Assembly: GCA_023422735.1 (NCBI GenBank)
Contig: JAFAGL010000170.1
Span: 1-9,390, forward strand
Direction of reading: 5' to 3'
DNA: 9,390 nt
Source of the DNA: Pseudomonadota bacterium
GTDB taxonomy: Bacteria; Pseudomonadota; Alphaproteobacteria; Rhizobiales; Rhizobiaceae
Shown: positions 1 to 7,457 of the stretch, one piece after another
Position numbering within the stretch: position 1 is the first letter of the stretch
Layout: every line of letters begins with the position of its first letter
The notes under the pieces: model-generated
Database searches by the model: none
What the model saw: only the letters and a program-made list of their open reading frames with translations
What the model was told of the DNA's origin: nothing
Position numbers and translations under genes: made by a program

Positions 1-85
1 CTCCGGGCCCGGGTGCCGCAAGCTCGATTGGCTCAACAGCCAACATCTCTGCCGGCCCGAATTCCTTGCAGACTATGGCACGCAC
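1..85 (-). CDS. Zinc-type alcohol dehydrogenase / NADPH:quinone oxidoreductase, N-terminal fragment (runs off the left edge)
   Basis: Only the first 28 codons are inside the window; the rest lies beyond base 1. Read from a GTG at 85-83, the peptide begins MRAIVCKEFGPAEMLAVEPI and continues to a Pro-Gly-rich turn. This is the typical first beta-strand region of the medium-chain dehydrogenase/reductase family, quinone oxidoreductase branch, which reduces quinones or enals with NADPH in the cytoplasm. A strong ribosome binding site (GGAGG at 96-92) sits 6 bases before the GTG, which supports this start. The gene lies downstream of tRNA-Ser on the same strand with a 225-base gap and is probably unrelated to the cobalamin-controlled genes. 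The frame stays open to the window edge. The family call rests on a short stretch and could shift to a related zinc-binding dehydrogenase. Confidence 0.72.
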   Translation of the reverse strand, partial: MRAIVCKEFGPAEMLAVEPIELAAPGPG

Positions 86-310
86 AAACTTCCTCCCTCA
101 TTCCGATGCTGGGAAAGCGCTTAAACCTATTCTCCCATGGCATCAAACGCTGTGCCACATCCGGTCAAGGAAAATAATCCTGGCTGGCAGATGGGCAAAC
201 GATGAGAAACCACGACGGATCGATTTAGGTTCGACGACACCGAGCCAAACGAGGAACTATCACTCGAAGCGATTTGAAGCAGAACGGATTTTGGGGAACT
301 ACAGCAAAAG

Positions 311-400
311 TGGCGGAGAGGAAGGGATTCGAACCCTCGAGAAGCTTCCACCTCTACGCCCTTAGCAGGGGCGCGCCTTCGACCACTCGGCCACCTCTCC
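311..400 (-). tRNA. tRNA-Ser (anticodon GCU)
   Basis: The minus strand from 400 to 311 folds as a class II tRNA of 90 bases with an encoded 3' CCA. The acceptor arms are GGAGAGG and CCTCTCC. The anticodon stem CGCCC/GGGCG closes a CTGCTAA loop with anticodon GCT, complementary to 364-366 on the plus strand, which reads AGC and AGU codons. A long variable arm (AGGTGGAAGCTTCT region) and a T-arm with GTTCGAAT follow. The long variable arm is the serine hallmark. It sits between the reductase gene and the quinone oxidoreductase fragment. No integrase or duplicated 3' end is visible in the window, so there is no sign that it is serving as an attachment site here. Confidence 0.96.
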
Positions 401-411
401 GTCGACAGCCC

Positions 412-439
412 GCATAAAGAAAAGCCGTCACACAATCAA
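412..439 (-). promoter_or_regulatory. Possible sigma-70-type promoter for tRNA-Ser
   Basis: On the minus strand a TTGATT element (439-434) is followed after 16 bases by TTATGC (417-412). That would start transcription near 405, about 5 bases before the mature tRNA end. The position is right for a tRNA promoter and the -35 element is good; the -10 element is a modest match. Confidence 0.38.
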
Positions 440-503
440 CTGAGTTGCGCGTCTTTTCTCCAACCATTTTGCAACGCTTTCATTCAGCAGCACAAACCGG
501 AGG

Positions 504-539
504 AAAAATCACGCCAAGGCGAGGCAACCCGATTGCCTC
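504..539 (-). terminator. Probable intrinsic terminator after the Rieske oxygenase/reductase operon
   Basis: A perfect 7-base-pair stem (GAGGCAA at 539-533, TTGCCTC at 527-521) closes a 5-base loop. It lies 42 bases after the stop of the reductase gene. A run of five T follows on the minus strand at 508-504, about 12 bases past the stem, with a small CGCC/GGCG dyad in between. The distance to the T-run is longer than ideal, so the strength is uncertain. It would also separate this operon from tRNA-Ser. Confidence 0.5.
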
Positions 540-581
540 CCCTCCATCCCGAAACCCCGCAAATCTGTACACAATTTACGA

Positions 582-1697
582 TCAAGCTTCGATTTCCAGC
601 GCCGTTTCCGGTTTCGAACAGCATGCAAGGATATATCCTTCCTCGATCTCCTCATCGAGAATGCCGCCATTGTGGCTCATATCTACATTGCGTGAAAGTT
701 TCAGGACCTTGCAGGTGCCGCATAAACCGAACTCGCATGCAGCCGAAATTCGAACACCATTGGCGCGGGCGGCCTGCAACACGGTCTGTCCTTGCAGGCA
801 AATTCCCTCAATGCCCGAATCGGAAAAGCGAATCGGCAGGCTTTCGACCGCGACCTCCTCTTCCGCTGCCGCTTCAACAGCCGCTGCGGCGATCGCCTCG
901 GTTTTCGGTGCGCCGAAGCTTTCCTGATGGTAGTGTTCCATGTCGAAGCCGGCGTTTTCCAGCATGGACCGCACGGCGCGCATGAAAGGATCCGGCCCGC
1001 AGCAGAAAATTTCGCGCTCGTGGAAATCGGGTGCCAGCAGCGGCAAGCGCACGGCGTCGATGCGCCCCATATGACCGAACCAGCTTTCGCGACTTGAGCG
1101 TTCCTCAATCAGGAAGCCGAGCGACAGGCCGGGCATGTTGGCGCCGAGCAATTCGAGTTCACGGCGAAACAGGATCTCTTCGGGCCGCCGCGCGCAGTTC
1201 ACGAAAGACACATCGGTCCAGGGTGCGCAATCGTTCAACCAGCGCAGCATGGACATCATCGGCGTGATGCCCGATCCGGCGGAAAGAAACAGATATTTGC
1301 CGGCTGGATGATTGTGATGCGTGAAATCACCGGCCGGTCCCCTCGCCTTGAGAGACGCGCCTTCAGTGAGATGATCGAACATCCAGCGCGTACCGATACT
1401 GTCGGCCTGCGCCTTGATCGTCACGGCGATCGAAAAGGGCCGCGAAGGCGACGATGACAGCGTATAAGTGCGCATCAACGGCGCTGCGTCCGCTTCGTCA
1501 TCAACCGGCAGTTCCAGCGTAATGAACTGGCCCGGTTTGTAACGGAACCAGGTCTGTGCATCCGACCGGAAGGTAAAGGTTTTCACATCCGGCGTTTCAT
1601 CACGGATTCCGATGACCTCCAGCACCTGGATTCGATCATCCCAAGGCACCATCTCGTCGAGATGACGATACAATTGCGGATCGGTTACGACAGTCAT
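582..1697 (-). CDS. GbcB-type oxidoreductase: FAD/NAD(P)H reductase fused to a C-terminal plant-type [2Fe-2S] ferredoxin
   Basis: This 371-residue protein should pass electrons from NAD(P)H through a flavin and a [2Fe-2S] cluster to the Rieske oxygenase encoded just upstream. Residues 20-125 form the flavin-binding barrel with RTYTLSS at 76-82. Residues 135-260 form the nucleotide-binding domain with GSGITP at 141-146 and CCGP at 232-235. An Ala/Glu-rich linker (about 265-286) joins the ferredoxin domain, whose ligands are Cys321, Cys326, Cys329 (C-x4-C-x2-C) and Cys359. The order matches glycine betaine demethylase reductase GbcB and related Rieske reductases. I chose the ATG at 1697, 16 bases after the oxygenase stop. 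An earlier in-frame start at 1787 would lie inside the oxygenase gene and adds 30 residues that do not look like the family. The ribosome binding site here is weak, so translation may depend on coupling to the upstream gene. Confidence 0.88.
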   Translation of the reverse strand: MTVVTDPQLYRHLDEMVPWDDRIQVLEVIGIRDETPDVKTFTFRSDAQTWFRYKPGQFITLELPVDDEADAAPLMRTYTLSSSPSRPFSIAVTIKAQADSIGTRWMFDHLTEGASLKARGPAGDFTHHNHPAGKYLFLSAGSGITPMMSMLRWLNDCAPWTDVSFVNCARRPEEILFRRELELLGANMPGLSLGFLIEERSSRESWFGHMGRIDAVRLPLLAPDFHEREIFCCGPDPFMRAVRSMLENAGFDMEHYHQESFGAPKTEAIAAAAVEAAAEEEVAVESLPIRFSDSGIEGICLQGQTVLQAARANGVRISAACEFGLCGTCKVLKLSRNVDMSHNGGILDEEIEEGYILACCSKPETALEIEA

Positions 1698-1713
1698 CGA
1701 ACAGCTCTGGGCT

Positions 1714-2970
1714 TCAGGCAACTTCGCGAAGTTTGGGGCCTTCGCCCTGCAAACGGTCCTGAAGAAAACGCGCATACCAATCGACAAACTGAATCACGCC
1801 GCCTTCGTGAAATTCCGAATAAGGCCCTGGTTCGTAAGCGGGCGATTTGATGCCGAACGCATTTTCCTCGACGATGCGGCGGTCCTCGTTATTGGTTTCG
1901 GTCCACACATGGATGAGGTTCTGAAGGTCGTAGTCGACACCTTCCACGGCGTCCTTGTGCACGAGCCATTTGGTGGTCACTGCGGTTTCCGTTGCAGAGA
2001 TCGGCAACACGCGGAAGGTGACGGCATGGTCGCCCAGAACATGGTTCCACGTCGTCGGATAATGATAAAGCATCAGCGTGCCGATCCGGTCGGCCGAAGC
2101 TTGCTGCGAAAGATTGCGCGCAACCGCAGGCCTGCCGTCCGATGTGTAGCTCACCGCGTCGCGCAACAAGGGGGCGCGCGTCGCCCGAAACTGGCCGCGC
2201 TCGTCGATTCGAAAGCGCGAAGGCAAACCAGCCGCCTCACATTTCGCCCAGTGTTCCAGCATTTCAGGGTCACTGTCGGCCCCGTTCACGCCGGTGGCAG
2301 TGGGGGCTTCGGGGAAGGTCTTGCAAAGTTCCGGATGGTTGGCTGCGCAATGGTAGCATTCGCGGTTATTTTCCCACACCAGCTTCCAGTTTCCCTTTTC
2401 GATGATGGTGCTTTGGTATGCGATCTTCGCATCCTTCAGTTGATGCGGCTCGAAATACGGCTCCATCAATGTCCGGAACGGGGCGAAATCTGCGGGTTCA
2501 TCAGCCAGGCAGATGAAGATGTAGCCACCCACGCTTTCGCAGGCGACCGGCTTCAAGCCGAAGTCATCCTTGTCGAACCCGTCCGCCATCTGGCGCGCGA
2601 AGACGAGCCTGCCATCCAGATCGTAGGTCCATTGGTGATAAGGACAAACCAGGCGCGCGGAGGTGCCGCGTTCGCTTGTGCAGACCCGGCTGCCGCGATG
2701 GCGGCAGGAATTATGAAAGGCGCGGATCTGGCCATCGCGTCCGCGCACGATCACCACGGGATAATCGCCGACCTGAACCGTAAAAAAACCGCCCGGCTTG
2801 GCGATCTCGCAATCATGGCCGGCAAACAGCCAGTCCTTGTACCAGAAAAGTTCGAGATCGAGCTTGTAGAACTCGGGATCGATGTAAAATGGTTGTTGCA
2901 GACTGAAGCCGTCCCGCCGTTGGCTTATAAGCTTCAGCATTTCGCTACGCGTGTCGCTACGCAAATCCAT
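1714..2970 (-). CDS. GbcA-type Rieske non-heme iron oxygenase (N-demethylase-like), under cobalamin riboswitch control
   Basis: A 418-residue oxygenase subunit of the ring-hydroxylating/quaternary-amine Rieske family. The Rieske cluster is held by C-x-H (Cys89, His91) and C-x2-H (Cys109, His112). The catalytic domain has NNRECYHCAANHPEL at 201-215, giving iron ligands His207 and His212 with Glu204 as the likely electron bridge, and a third ligand Asp363 in NNEDRR. The segments WLVHKDAVEGVDYD and the C-terminal YEPGPYSE...VDWY are hallmarks of GbcA, which oxidatively removes a methyl from glycine betaine, releasing formaldehyde. Stachydrine demethylase is a close alternative, and the real substrate is unknown. 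The ATG at 2970 is chosen because GAGGA lies 5 bases upstream and family similarity starts there; the longer frame to 3180 runs through the riboswitch. Its reductase partner is the next gene. Control by a cobalamin riboswitch is not expected for a plain betaine catabolic enzyme. Confidence 0.9.
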   Translation of the reverse strand: MDLRSDTRSEMLKLISQRRDGFSLQQPFYIDPEFYKLDLELFWYKDWLFAGHDCEIAKPGGFFTVQVGDYPVVIVRGRDGQIRAFHNSCRHRGSRVCTSERGTSARLVCPYHQWTYDLDGRLVFARQMADGFDKDDFGLKPVACESVGGYIFICLADEPADFAPFRTLMEPYFEPHQLKDAKIAYQSTIIEKGNWKLVWENNRECYHCAANHPELCKTFPEAPTATGVNGADSDPEMLEHWAKCEAAGLPSRFRIDERGQFRATRAPLLRDAVSYTSDGRPAVARNLSQQASADRIGTLMLYHYPTTWNHVLGDHAVTFRVLPISATETAVTTKWLVHKDAVEGVDYDLQNLIHVWTETNNEDRRIVEENAFGIKSPAYEPGPYSEFHEGGVIQFVDWYARFLQDRLQGEGPKLREVA

Positions 2971-2974
2971 GTCC

Positions 2975-2996
2975 GTCCTCGCAACCCAACAAGGAC
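2975..2996 (-). promoter_or_regulatory. Hairpin that hides the ribosome binding site of the Rieske oxygenase gene
   Basis: In the minus-strand leader, GTCCTTG (2996-2990) can pair with CGAGGAC (2981-2975) across an 8-base loop, giving 7 pairs with one G-U. The 3' arm contains the GAGGA ribosome binding site (2980-2976) of the gene starting at 2970. This is the usual layout of an expression platform in proteobacterial cobalamin riboswitches that act on translation. A TCCTCC sequence farther upstream in the leader (3019-3014 on the minus strand) could also pair with the site. Confidence 0.55.
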
Positions 2997-3097
2997 TGAA
3001 CTTGGTGGTGATGGAGGAAAACATTCGCAGGCATGCGCAATCGGCCTGCAACGCTCTGCCTCTTGACCGCCCACCGCGATCAGTCGGTTTTATGTAA

Positions 3098-3275
3098 CGA
3101 GGCTGGTTTCCGGGCTCCGAAGCTGTCTTCTCAGACTTTCCCGATACCTTCCCGGATCCAAAAATCCAGTGGTTTCCCATCGGGCATTCAAGCTTCGCTA
3201 CCGTTGCGGGGGCAGCGCCGGAATTTCACCGGCTTCCCAATTCTCTTCCGGCTTTCGGCTGGAAGCACCTCGAAT
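3098..3275 (-). promoter_or_regulatory. Cobalamin riboswitch upstream of the Rieske oxygenase/reductase operon
   Basis: The minus strand carries the hallmarks of the cobalamin aptamer. A P1 stem forms from CGAGG (near 3272-3268) with CCTCG (3102-3098). The core at 3233-3199 has a GCCGG/CCGGC stem with a TGAAATT loop, then GCTGCCCCCGCAACGGTA. Downstream come ACCACTGGAT, CCGGGAAGGT and, at 3117-3099, the B12 box GAGCCCGGAAACCAGCCTC. A 127-base leader with a site-hiding hairpin then leads to the oxygenase start. Adenosylcobalamin or a related corrinoid binding normally turns such genes off, so the oxygenase pair should be made when cobalamin is low. This aptamer is separate from the one heading the transporter operon. 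Confidence 0.95.
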
Positions 3276-3333
3276 ACAGCCACAGAACCATGTCGCAATC
3301 ACGCATGCGGATAGGAAAACGACATCGCCGCAT

Positions 3334-3360
3334 GAAAAGGCGACACCGATAAAATGTCGC
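3334..3360 (-). terminator. Probable intrinsic terminator at the end of the transporter operon
   Basis: Starting 2 bases after the methyltransferase stop codon, GCGACA (3360-3355) and TGTCGC (3345-3340) form a perfect 6-pair stem with a 9-base loop, followed by CTTTTC on the minus strand. The stem is short and the T-run has only four T, so termination may be partial. If it works, the next operon depends on its own promoter and riboswitch. Confidence 0.5.
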
Positions 3361-3361
3361 T

Positions 3362-4042
3362 TCACACTGCAGGCTTCCGCGCGCTCACAACAAAGAAGCG
3401 GATGCTTTCGGTTGCGCCGGGATCATACATGGGGCCGTAAAGATCAGTCGGCAGAAACTGTTGCCAGGCAGTGGCTTGGCCAAATCCTGCTTCAGTCAAC
3501 ATTCCCCGAACATCATCCTCATGGAGCCCGTTCACAAAAGGAAGTTCGGCACCGAAAGTCTCTGCGCTGCGATTTTCAGCGCAACGCCACAGGCCATCGG
3601 AAACGACGATCATGCCGCCGGGCCGCAAAACGCGATGAGCCAGCCTCAACGCTTCCTGCGGCTCTTCAAGCGTCCATAAGACATTGCGCAATGTCACCAC
3701 ATCTGCGGATACATCCGGCAGATCAGCCTCATCCATCGTGTTTTGAACAAAGTGGATGTCGAGACTGCGTTGCTGCGCCTGTTTACGGGCAAAATCGAGC
3801 ATGCCGGATGAACCATCCACCGCAGTCACGTGGTGACCAAGCGAGGCGCAAAGAAGCGCGCAGGCTCCTGTCCCCGTTCCAAGATCGAGCACATCCACCG
3901 GTTCTGAGGGCAGAATTCGACGAAACAGCTCCAGCCAGAGATCAAAAGCCTTCAGATGCGAGGCCGCGCCGTCGAACCGGTCGGCGCGCGCGGTCCAGTG
4001 CTCTGCCATCGCCCGCGCAGTCCGCGGCGCAACGGCGCCCAT
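3362..4042 (-). CDS. Class I SAM-dependent methyltransferase (UbiE-like fold), substrate unknown
   Basis: A 226-residue cytoplasmic methyltransferase. Motif I is VLDLGTGTG at 51-59, binding S-adenosylmethionine, with the ribose-binding acid at Asp76 (TAVDGSSGML). LRNVLWTLEEP at 118-128 and VLRPGG at 138-143 are the later class I motifs. The N-terminal HW...RFD stretch resembles UbiE/menaquinone-type enzymes, but nothing identifies the acceptor. The ATG at 4042 overlaps the pseudoazurin stop as TGATG, so the two are probably translationally coupled; a GTG one codon earlier is the alternative start. It is the last gene of the cobalamin-controlled transporter operon. Its place there suggests methylation of a cobalt ligand, a corrinoid-related compound or a quinone, but this is inference only. 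Confidence 0.85.
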   Translation of the reverse strand: MGAVAPRTARAMAEHWTARADRFDGAASHLKAFDLWLELFRRILPSEPVDVLDLGTGTGACALLCASLGHHVTAVDGSSGMLDFARKQAQQRSLDIHFVQNTMDEADLPDVSADVVTLRNVLWTLEEPQEALRLAHRVLRPGGMIVVSDGLWRCAENRSAETFGAELPFVNGLHEDDVRGMLTEAGFGQATAWQQFLPTDLYGPMYDPGATESIRFFVVSARKPAV

Positions 4043-4485
4043 CACAGGCCTGCCTGCTTGGCAGCGTCGATGATCTTGCCGAACCGCTTTCGCGCACTGT
4101 TCGGCAGTTTTTCCGGCAGGTTCACATCATCCACGCTGCCGTCGCCGACCTGGATCAGCATCACCATTCCCATATCGAAATGCGGTGAGCATTTGATTCC
4201 GTAGATGCCCTCCTTGTCGAAGGTGACCTCAATTTCCTGATTGATCTTGCCCAGAAAAGGTTCTGCACCTTGTGGCAGAAAGCCTTCAATCGTTGCAGCG
4301 TTGTGCCCCTTCACGGTGGCGAGAAATTTCACCGTGTCGCCCGGCTCGATCACGAGATAGGCAGGCTCGTAATCCATCGGTCCGTTGGGACCGCGATTGA
4401 GCATTTTCACCTCATGCGTTTCGGCATGCACCAAACCGGCCATGCCGAAGAAAAGAAACGCGGCGATCAAGACAGAACGGATCAT
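4042..4485 (-). CDS. Pseudoazurin (periplasmic type I blue copper protein)
   Basis: A 147-residue precursor with a Sec signal peptide (MIRSVLIAAFLFFGMAGLVHA, cut after Ala21). The mature part starts ETHEVKMLNRG, as in pseudoazurins. The four copper ligands are His61, Cys99, His102 and Met107 in KGHN and KCSPHFDMGM. Their spacing (38, 3, 5) is the same as in characterised pseudoazurins. A C-terminal helical tail (NSARKRFGKIIDAAKQAG) is also typical. Such proteins carry single electrons in the periplasm, usually to nitrite or nitrous oxide reductases, but no denitrification gene is present here. The start at 4485 has AGGAG 8 bases upstream, inside the end of the ATPase gene, whose stop is 1 base away. 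It overlaps the methyltransferase start. Its place in a cobalamin-controlled transport operon suggests a redox step linked to metal uptake. Confidence 0.93.
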   Translation of the reverse strand: MIRSVLIAAFLFFGMAGLVHAETHEVKMLNRGPNGPMDYEPAYLVIEPGDTVKFLATVKGHNAATIEGFLPQGAEPFLGKINQEIEVTFDKEGIYGIKCSPHFDMGMVMLIQVGDGSVDDVNLPEKLPNSARKRFGKIIDAAKQAGL

Positions 4486-4486
4486 T

Positions 4487-5280
<794 letters not shown>

Positions 5281-5284
<4 letters not shown>

Positions 5285-6369
5285 CGGATGCGCCGCCCGC
5301 GAATAAGAATGAGAGCAAAACCCGGTGCACCCACAAGCGCGGTAATCACGCCGATCGGCACGACCTGCCCCGGAATGGCGGTGCGCGAGACGATATCGGC
5401 GATCACCAGAAATACTGCACCGGTCAAGGCCGTGACCGGCAACAGCCTTCCATGCCGAACGCCGACAAGAAAGCGCGCCGCATGTGGAATAACCAGTCCC
5501 ACAAAGCCGATCGAGCCTACAAGACTGACCATAACCGCCGTCATCACCGCGGTGATCGCAATCAGAACCACCTGCACGCGACGCACGGGGATCCCCAGCG
5601 ACGCCGCCGAATCCGCGCCGAACGCAAAGGCATCCAGCGCACGCATGTGCCAGATACAGATCACGACGCCGATGAAAGCGACCGGCACCGCCAGCCACAC
5701 ATCGTCCCAGCGCACGCCGCTCAGATTGCCGAGCAGCCAGAACATGATGCCGCGTGCCTGCTCCGCATTGGCCGAACGCGTGATGATGAACGAAGTCAGC
5801 GCATTGAAGAGTTGCGAGCCGGCGATGCCGGCCAGGATGATCTGCCCGGTGCCCTGGACGCTGACGCCACCTCCGGCTGCCTTGGCGAGAAGGGCCACGA
5901 GGCCGAAGGCCAATGCGGCTCCCCAGAATGCACCGACCGACAAGGAGATCATCCCCCCGCCGATGCCGATCACGGTGACAAGCACGGCGCCGGTCGAGGC
6001 GCCTGCCGAAAGCCCAAGCAGATAGGGATCGGCCAGTGGATTGCGCAGCAGAGATTGCAGAACCGCGCCGCTGACAGCCAACGCCGCGCCGCAGCTTGCC
6101 GCAACGATCGCGCGGCTGATGCGATAACTCCAGACAATGCCTTCCTCGATCGCATCGAGCTGATAACCCGCGCCGAAAATGCGATTGGCGACCGTCTTGC
6201 CGATCACATCGAGCGGGATCGCGGTTTCCCCGATCGCAGCACCCATGGCAACTGCAAGCAGAAGCAGCGCGAACGCAGCAAGACTATAGGCTGCGATGCG
6301 CCGCTTGTGGCCGGGCACGCGTTCAGTGCTCGCAATGCCCCCCGCTCGATCCGATCCGGCTCCGATCAT
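5281..6369 (-). CDS. ABC transporter permease, FecCD/BtuC family, probable cobalt or cobalt-complex importer
   Basis: A 362-residue inner-membrane protein with about nine to ten hydrophobic segments, the usual length and pattern of the FecCD/BtuC family, which works as a homodimer or paired permease. Family signatures are GAVLQSLLRNPLADPYLLGL at 101-120, GSIGFVGLVIPHAAR at 285-299 (the coupling region that contacts the ATPase) and PIGVITALVGAPGF at 338-351. The N-terminus has about 25 polar residues before the first membrane segment. The ATG at 6369 overlaps the stop of the binding protein gene (ATGA), and its own stop overlaps the ATPase start in the same way. Only one permease gene is present, so it is probably a homodimer. 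With a cobalamin riboswitch at the head of the operon, cobalt, a cobalt chelate or a corrinoid is the likely cargo. Confidence 0.94.
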
Positions 6370-7385
6370 TTGGCTTGAAAGGTGTCTTCCAGCCCGTCGA
6401 CGATGGTTTCAATACCGGTAGGTACGCGGATGCCGGCGTGGATGGCGTGCGCGTCCACGACGATGATGCGGTTTTCCTTGACGGCGCGCATCTTGCTGGT
6501 CACTGGATCGCTCTTCAGGAAGTCGAGCTTCACCTGATAGTCGTCGGCTGGAAAACGTCGGCGGTCCATCCGAGCGAGAAAGATGATTTCCGGGTCGGCC
6601 TTGGCGATTGTTTCCCATCCGACAACTGGCCATTCTTCATCCGACTCGACAACATTCTTCAGCCCGATCTTGTTCATGACATAGGCAGGTATCCCCTTTT
6701 GGCCGGCCATGTACGGGTCAATCTCAATATCGGCGCTGGAAAACCAGAACACTGCCGTTCTCCCTTCCAGACCCAGCTGCTTCGCTTTCTCGCTGGCTGC
6801 GGTTTCTCGCGCCTTCATATCGGCGACAAGCGCGCTCCCCTTGTCCTGGACGTCGAAAATCTCCGACAAGTCACCAATTGCGCGATAAACGCTGTCTATT
6901 GAAAACGCCGTCTTGCGTGTTCCGTCGCCACCGGTCTCATTGTCCTTGCCGACGCAATCAGCGGGCATGATATAAGTGGCAATTCCCAAGTCGGAAAACT
7001 GCTCGCGCGTGGCCGTCACCCCTTGCGGGCCGACATGCCATTCGAACTGGCTCGTGACCAGCTGAGGGCGTTTGGCAACCACGCTTTCAAAGCTGGGATG
7101 ATTGTCGGCAAGGCGCTCGATCTTTTCACTGACGTCCTTGAATTCGGGCAAGACATCATTGAACCAGACTGAGGTTCCCTTAACCCGGTCAGCAAGACCC
7201 AAAGCGTACAACATTTCTGTTCCGCTTTGGCCCACAGTCACGACGCTTGCCGGTGCAGCCTCGAAGGTTTGCGTCACACCGCAGTTTTCGAGTTCCAGCG
7301 GATAAATTGTGGCATCGGCGTGAGCAAGATTGCTCAGCGCCAACAGTGCTGCCGCACCCGCAACTGTTCGACCTATCGTAAGCAT
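6366..7385 (-). CDS. Periplasmic substrate-binding protein (FecB/BtuF/CbtJ type), second paralogue, next to the permease
   Basis: A 339-residue precursor with a Sec signal peptide ending in LAHA at 20-23 and no lipobox, so the product should be soluble in the periplasm. It belongs to the class III (siderophore/B12/metal) binding proteins: VVTVGQSGTEMLYALG near 48-63 is the start of the N-lobe. It is about two thirds identical by eye to the neighbour at 7458-8480. Blocks common to both are KGTSVWF, FEWHVGPQG, PADCV, SDEEWPVVGWE and MDRRRFPADD. Cys35 and Cys144 are conserved in both and may form a disulfide. The ATG at 7385 has a near-perfect AGGAGG (7395-7390) 4 bases upstream; an earlier in-frame start at 7433 would put residues before the signal peptide. 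The 72-base gap to the previous gene is AT-rich and could hold an internal promoter, which I do not call. Confidence 0.92.
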   Translation of the reverse strand: MLTIGRTVAGAAALLALSNLAHADATIYPLELENCGVTQTFEAAPASVVTVGQSGTEMLYALGLADRVKGTSVWFNDVLPEFKDVSEKIERLADNHPSFESVVAKRPQLVTSQFEWHVGPQGVTATREQFSDLGIATYIMPADCVGKDNETGGDGTRKTAFSIDSVYRAIGDLSEIFDVQDKGSALVADMKARETAASEKAKQLGLEGRTAVFWFSSADIEIDPYMAGQKGIPAYVMNKIGLKNVVESDEEWPVVGWETIAKADPEIIFLARMDRRRFPADDYQVKLDFLKSDPVTSKMRAVKENRIIVVDAHAIHAGIRVPTGIETIVDGLEDTFQAK

Positions 7386-7457
7386 AATCCCTCCTGTTAT
7401 GTAATAACGTAATGTATCAATTGCGGGGCGCATTGCGCAAGCCTGAACCCGTTGAAG

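Noticed and set aside
142..168. Possible promoter (TTGACC at 168-163, TTTGAT at 147-142, minus strand) for the quinone oxidoreductase gene
   Set aside because: The -35 element is good but the spacing to the only acceptable -10 element is 15 bases, too short to call.
311..400. tRNA-Ser as an integration site of a genomic island
   Set aside because: No integrase, transposase, direct repeat of the tRNA 3' end or change in composition is visible in the window; the neighbouring genes look like ordinary chromosome.
66..435. Two overlapping open frames across the tRNA-Ser gene (66-365 plus, 127-435 minus)
   Set aside because: Their C-terminal or internal peptides (for example GGEEGIRTLEKLP and RWPSGRRRAPAKGVEVEASR) are the well-known spurious translations of a serine tRNA gene. 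No ribosome binding site or family similarity supports either.
1807..3066. A 419-codon plus-strand open frame opposite the Rieske oxygenase
   Set aside because: It is the antisense shadow of a gene with complete catalytic motifs; the peptide has no recognisable domain and its composition mirrors the opposite strand.
2971..3180. N-terminal extension of the Rieske oxygenase frame to 3180
   Set aside because: The added 70 residues are encoded by riboswitch and leader sequence, and a good ribosome binding site lies just before the ATG at 2970.
3169..4188. A 339-codon plus-strand open frame opposite the methyltransferase and pseudoazurin
   Set aside because: Low-complexity Arg/Pro/Ser-rich peptide on the antisense strand of two well-supported genes and the riboswitch.
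4042..4485. Pseudoazurin as evidence of a denitrification cluster
   Set aside because: There are no nitrite, nitric oxide or nitrous oxide reductase genes, nor their regulators, in the window; the operon is headed by a cobalamin riboswitch.
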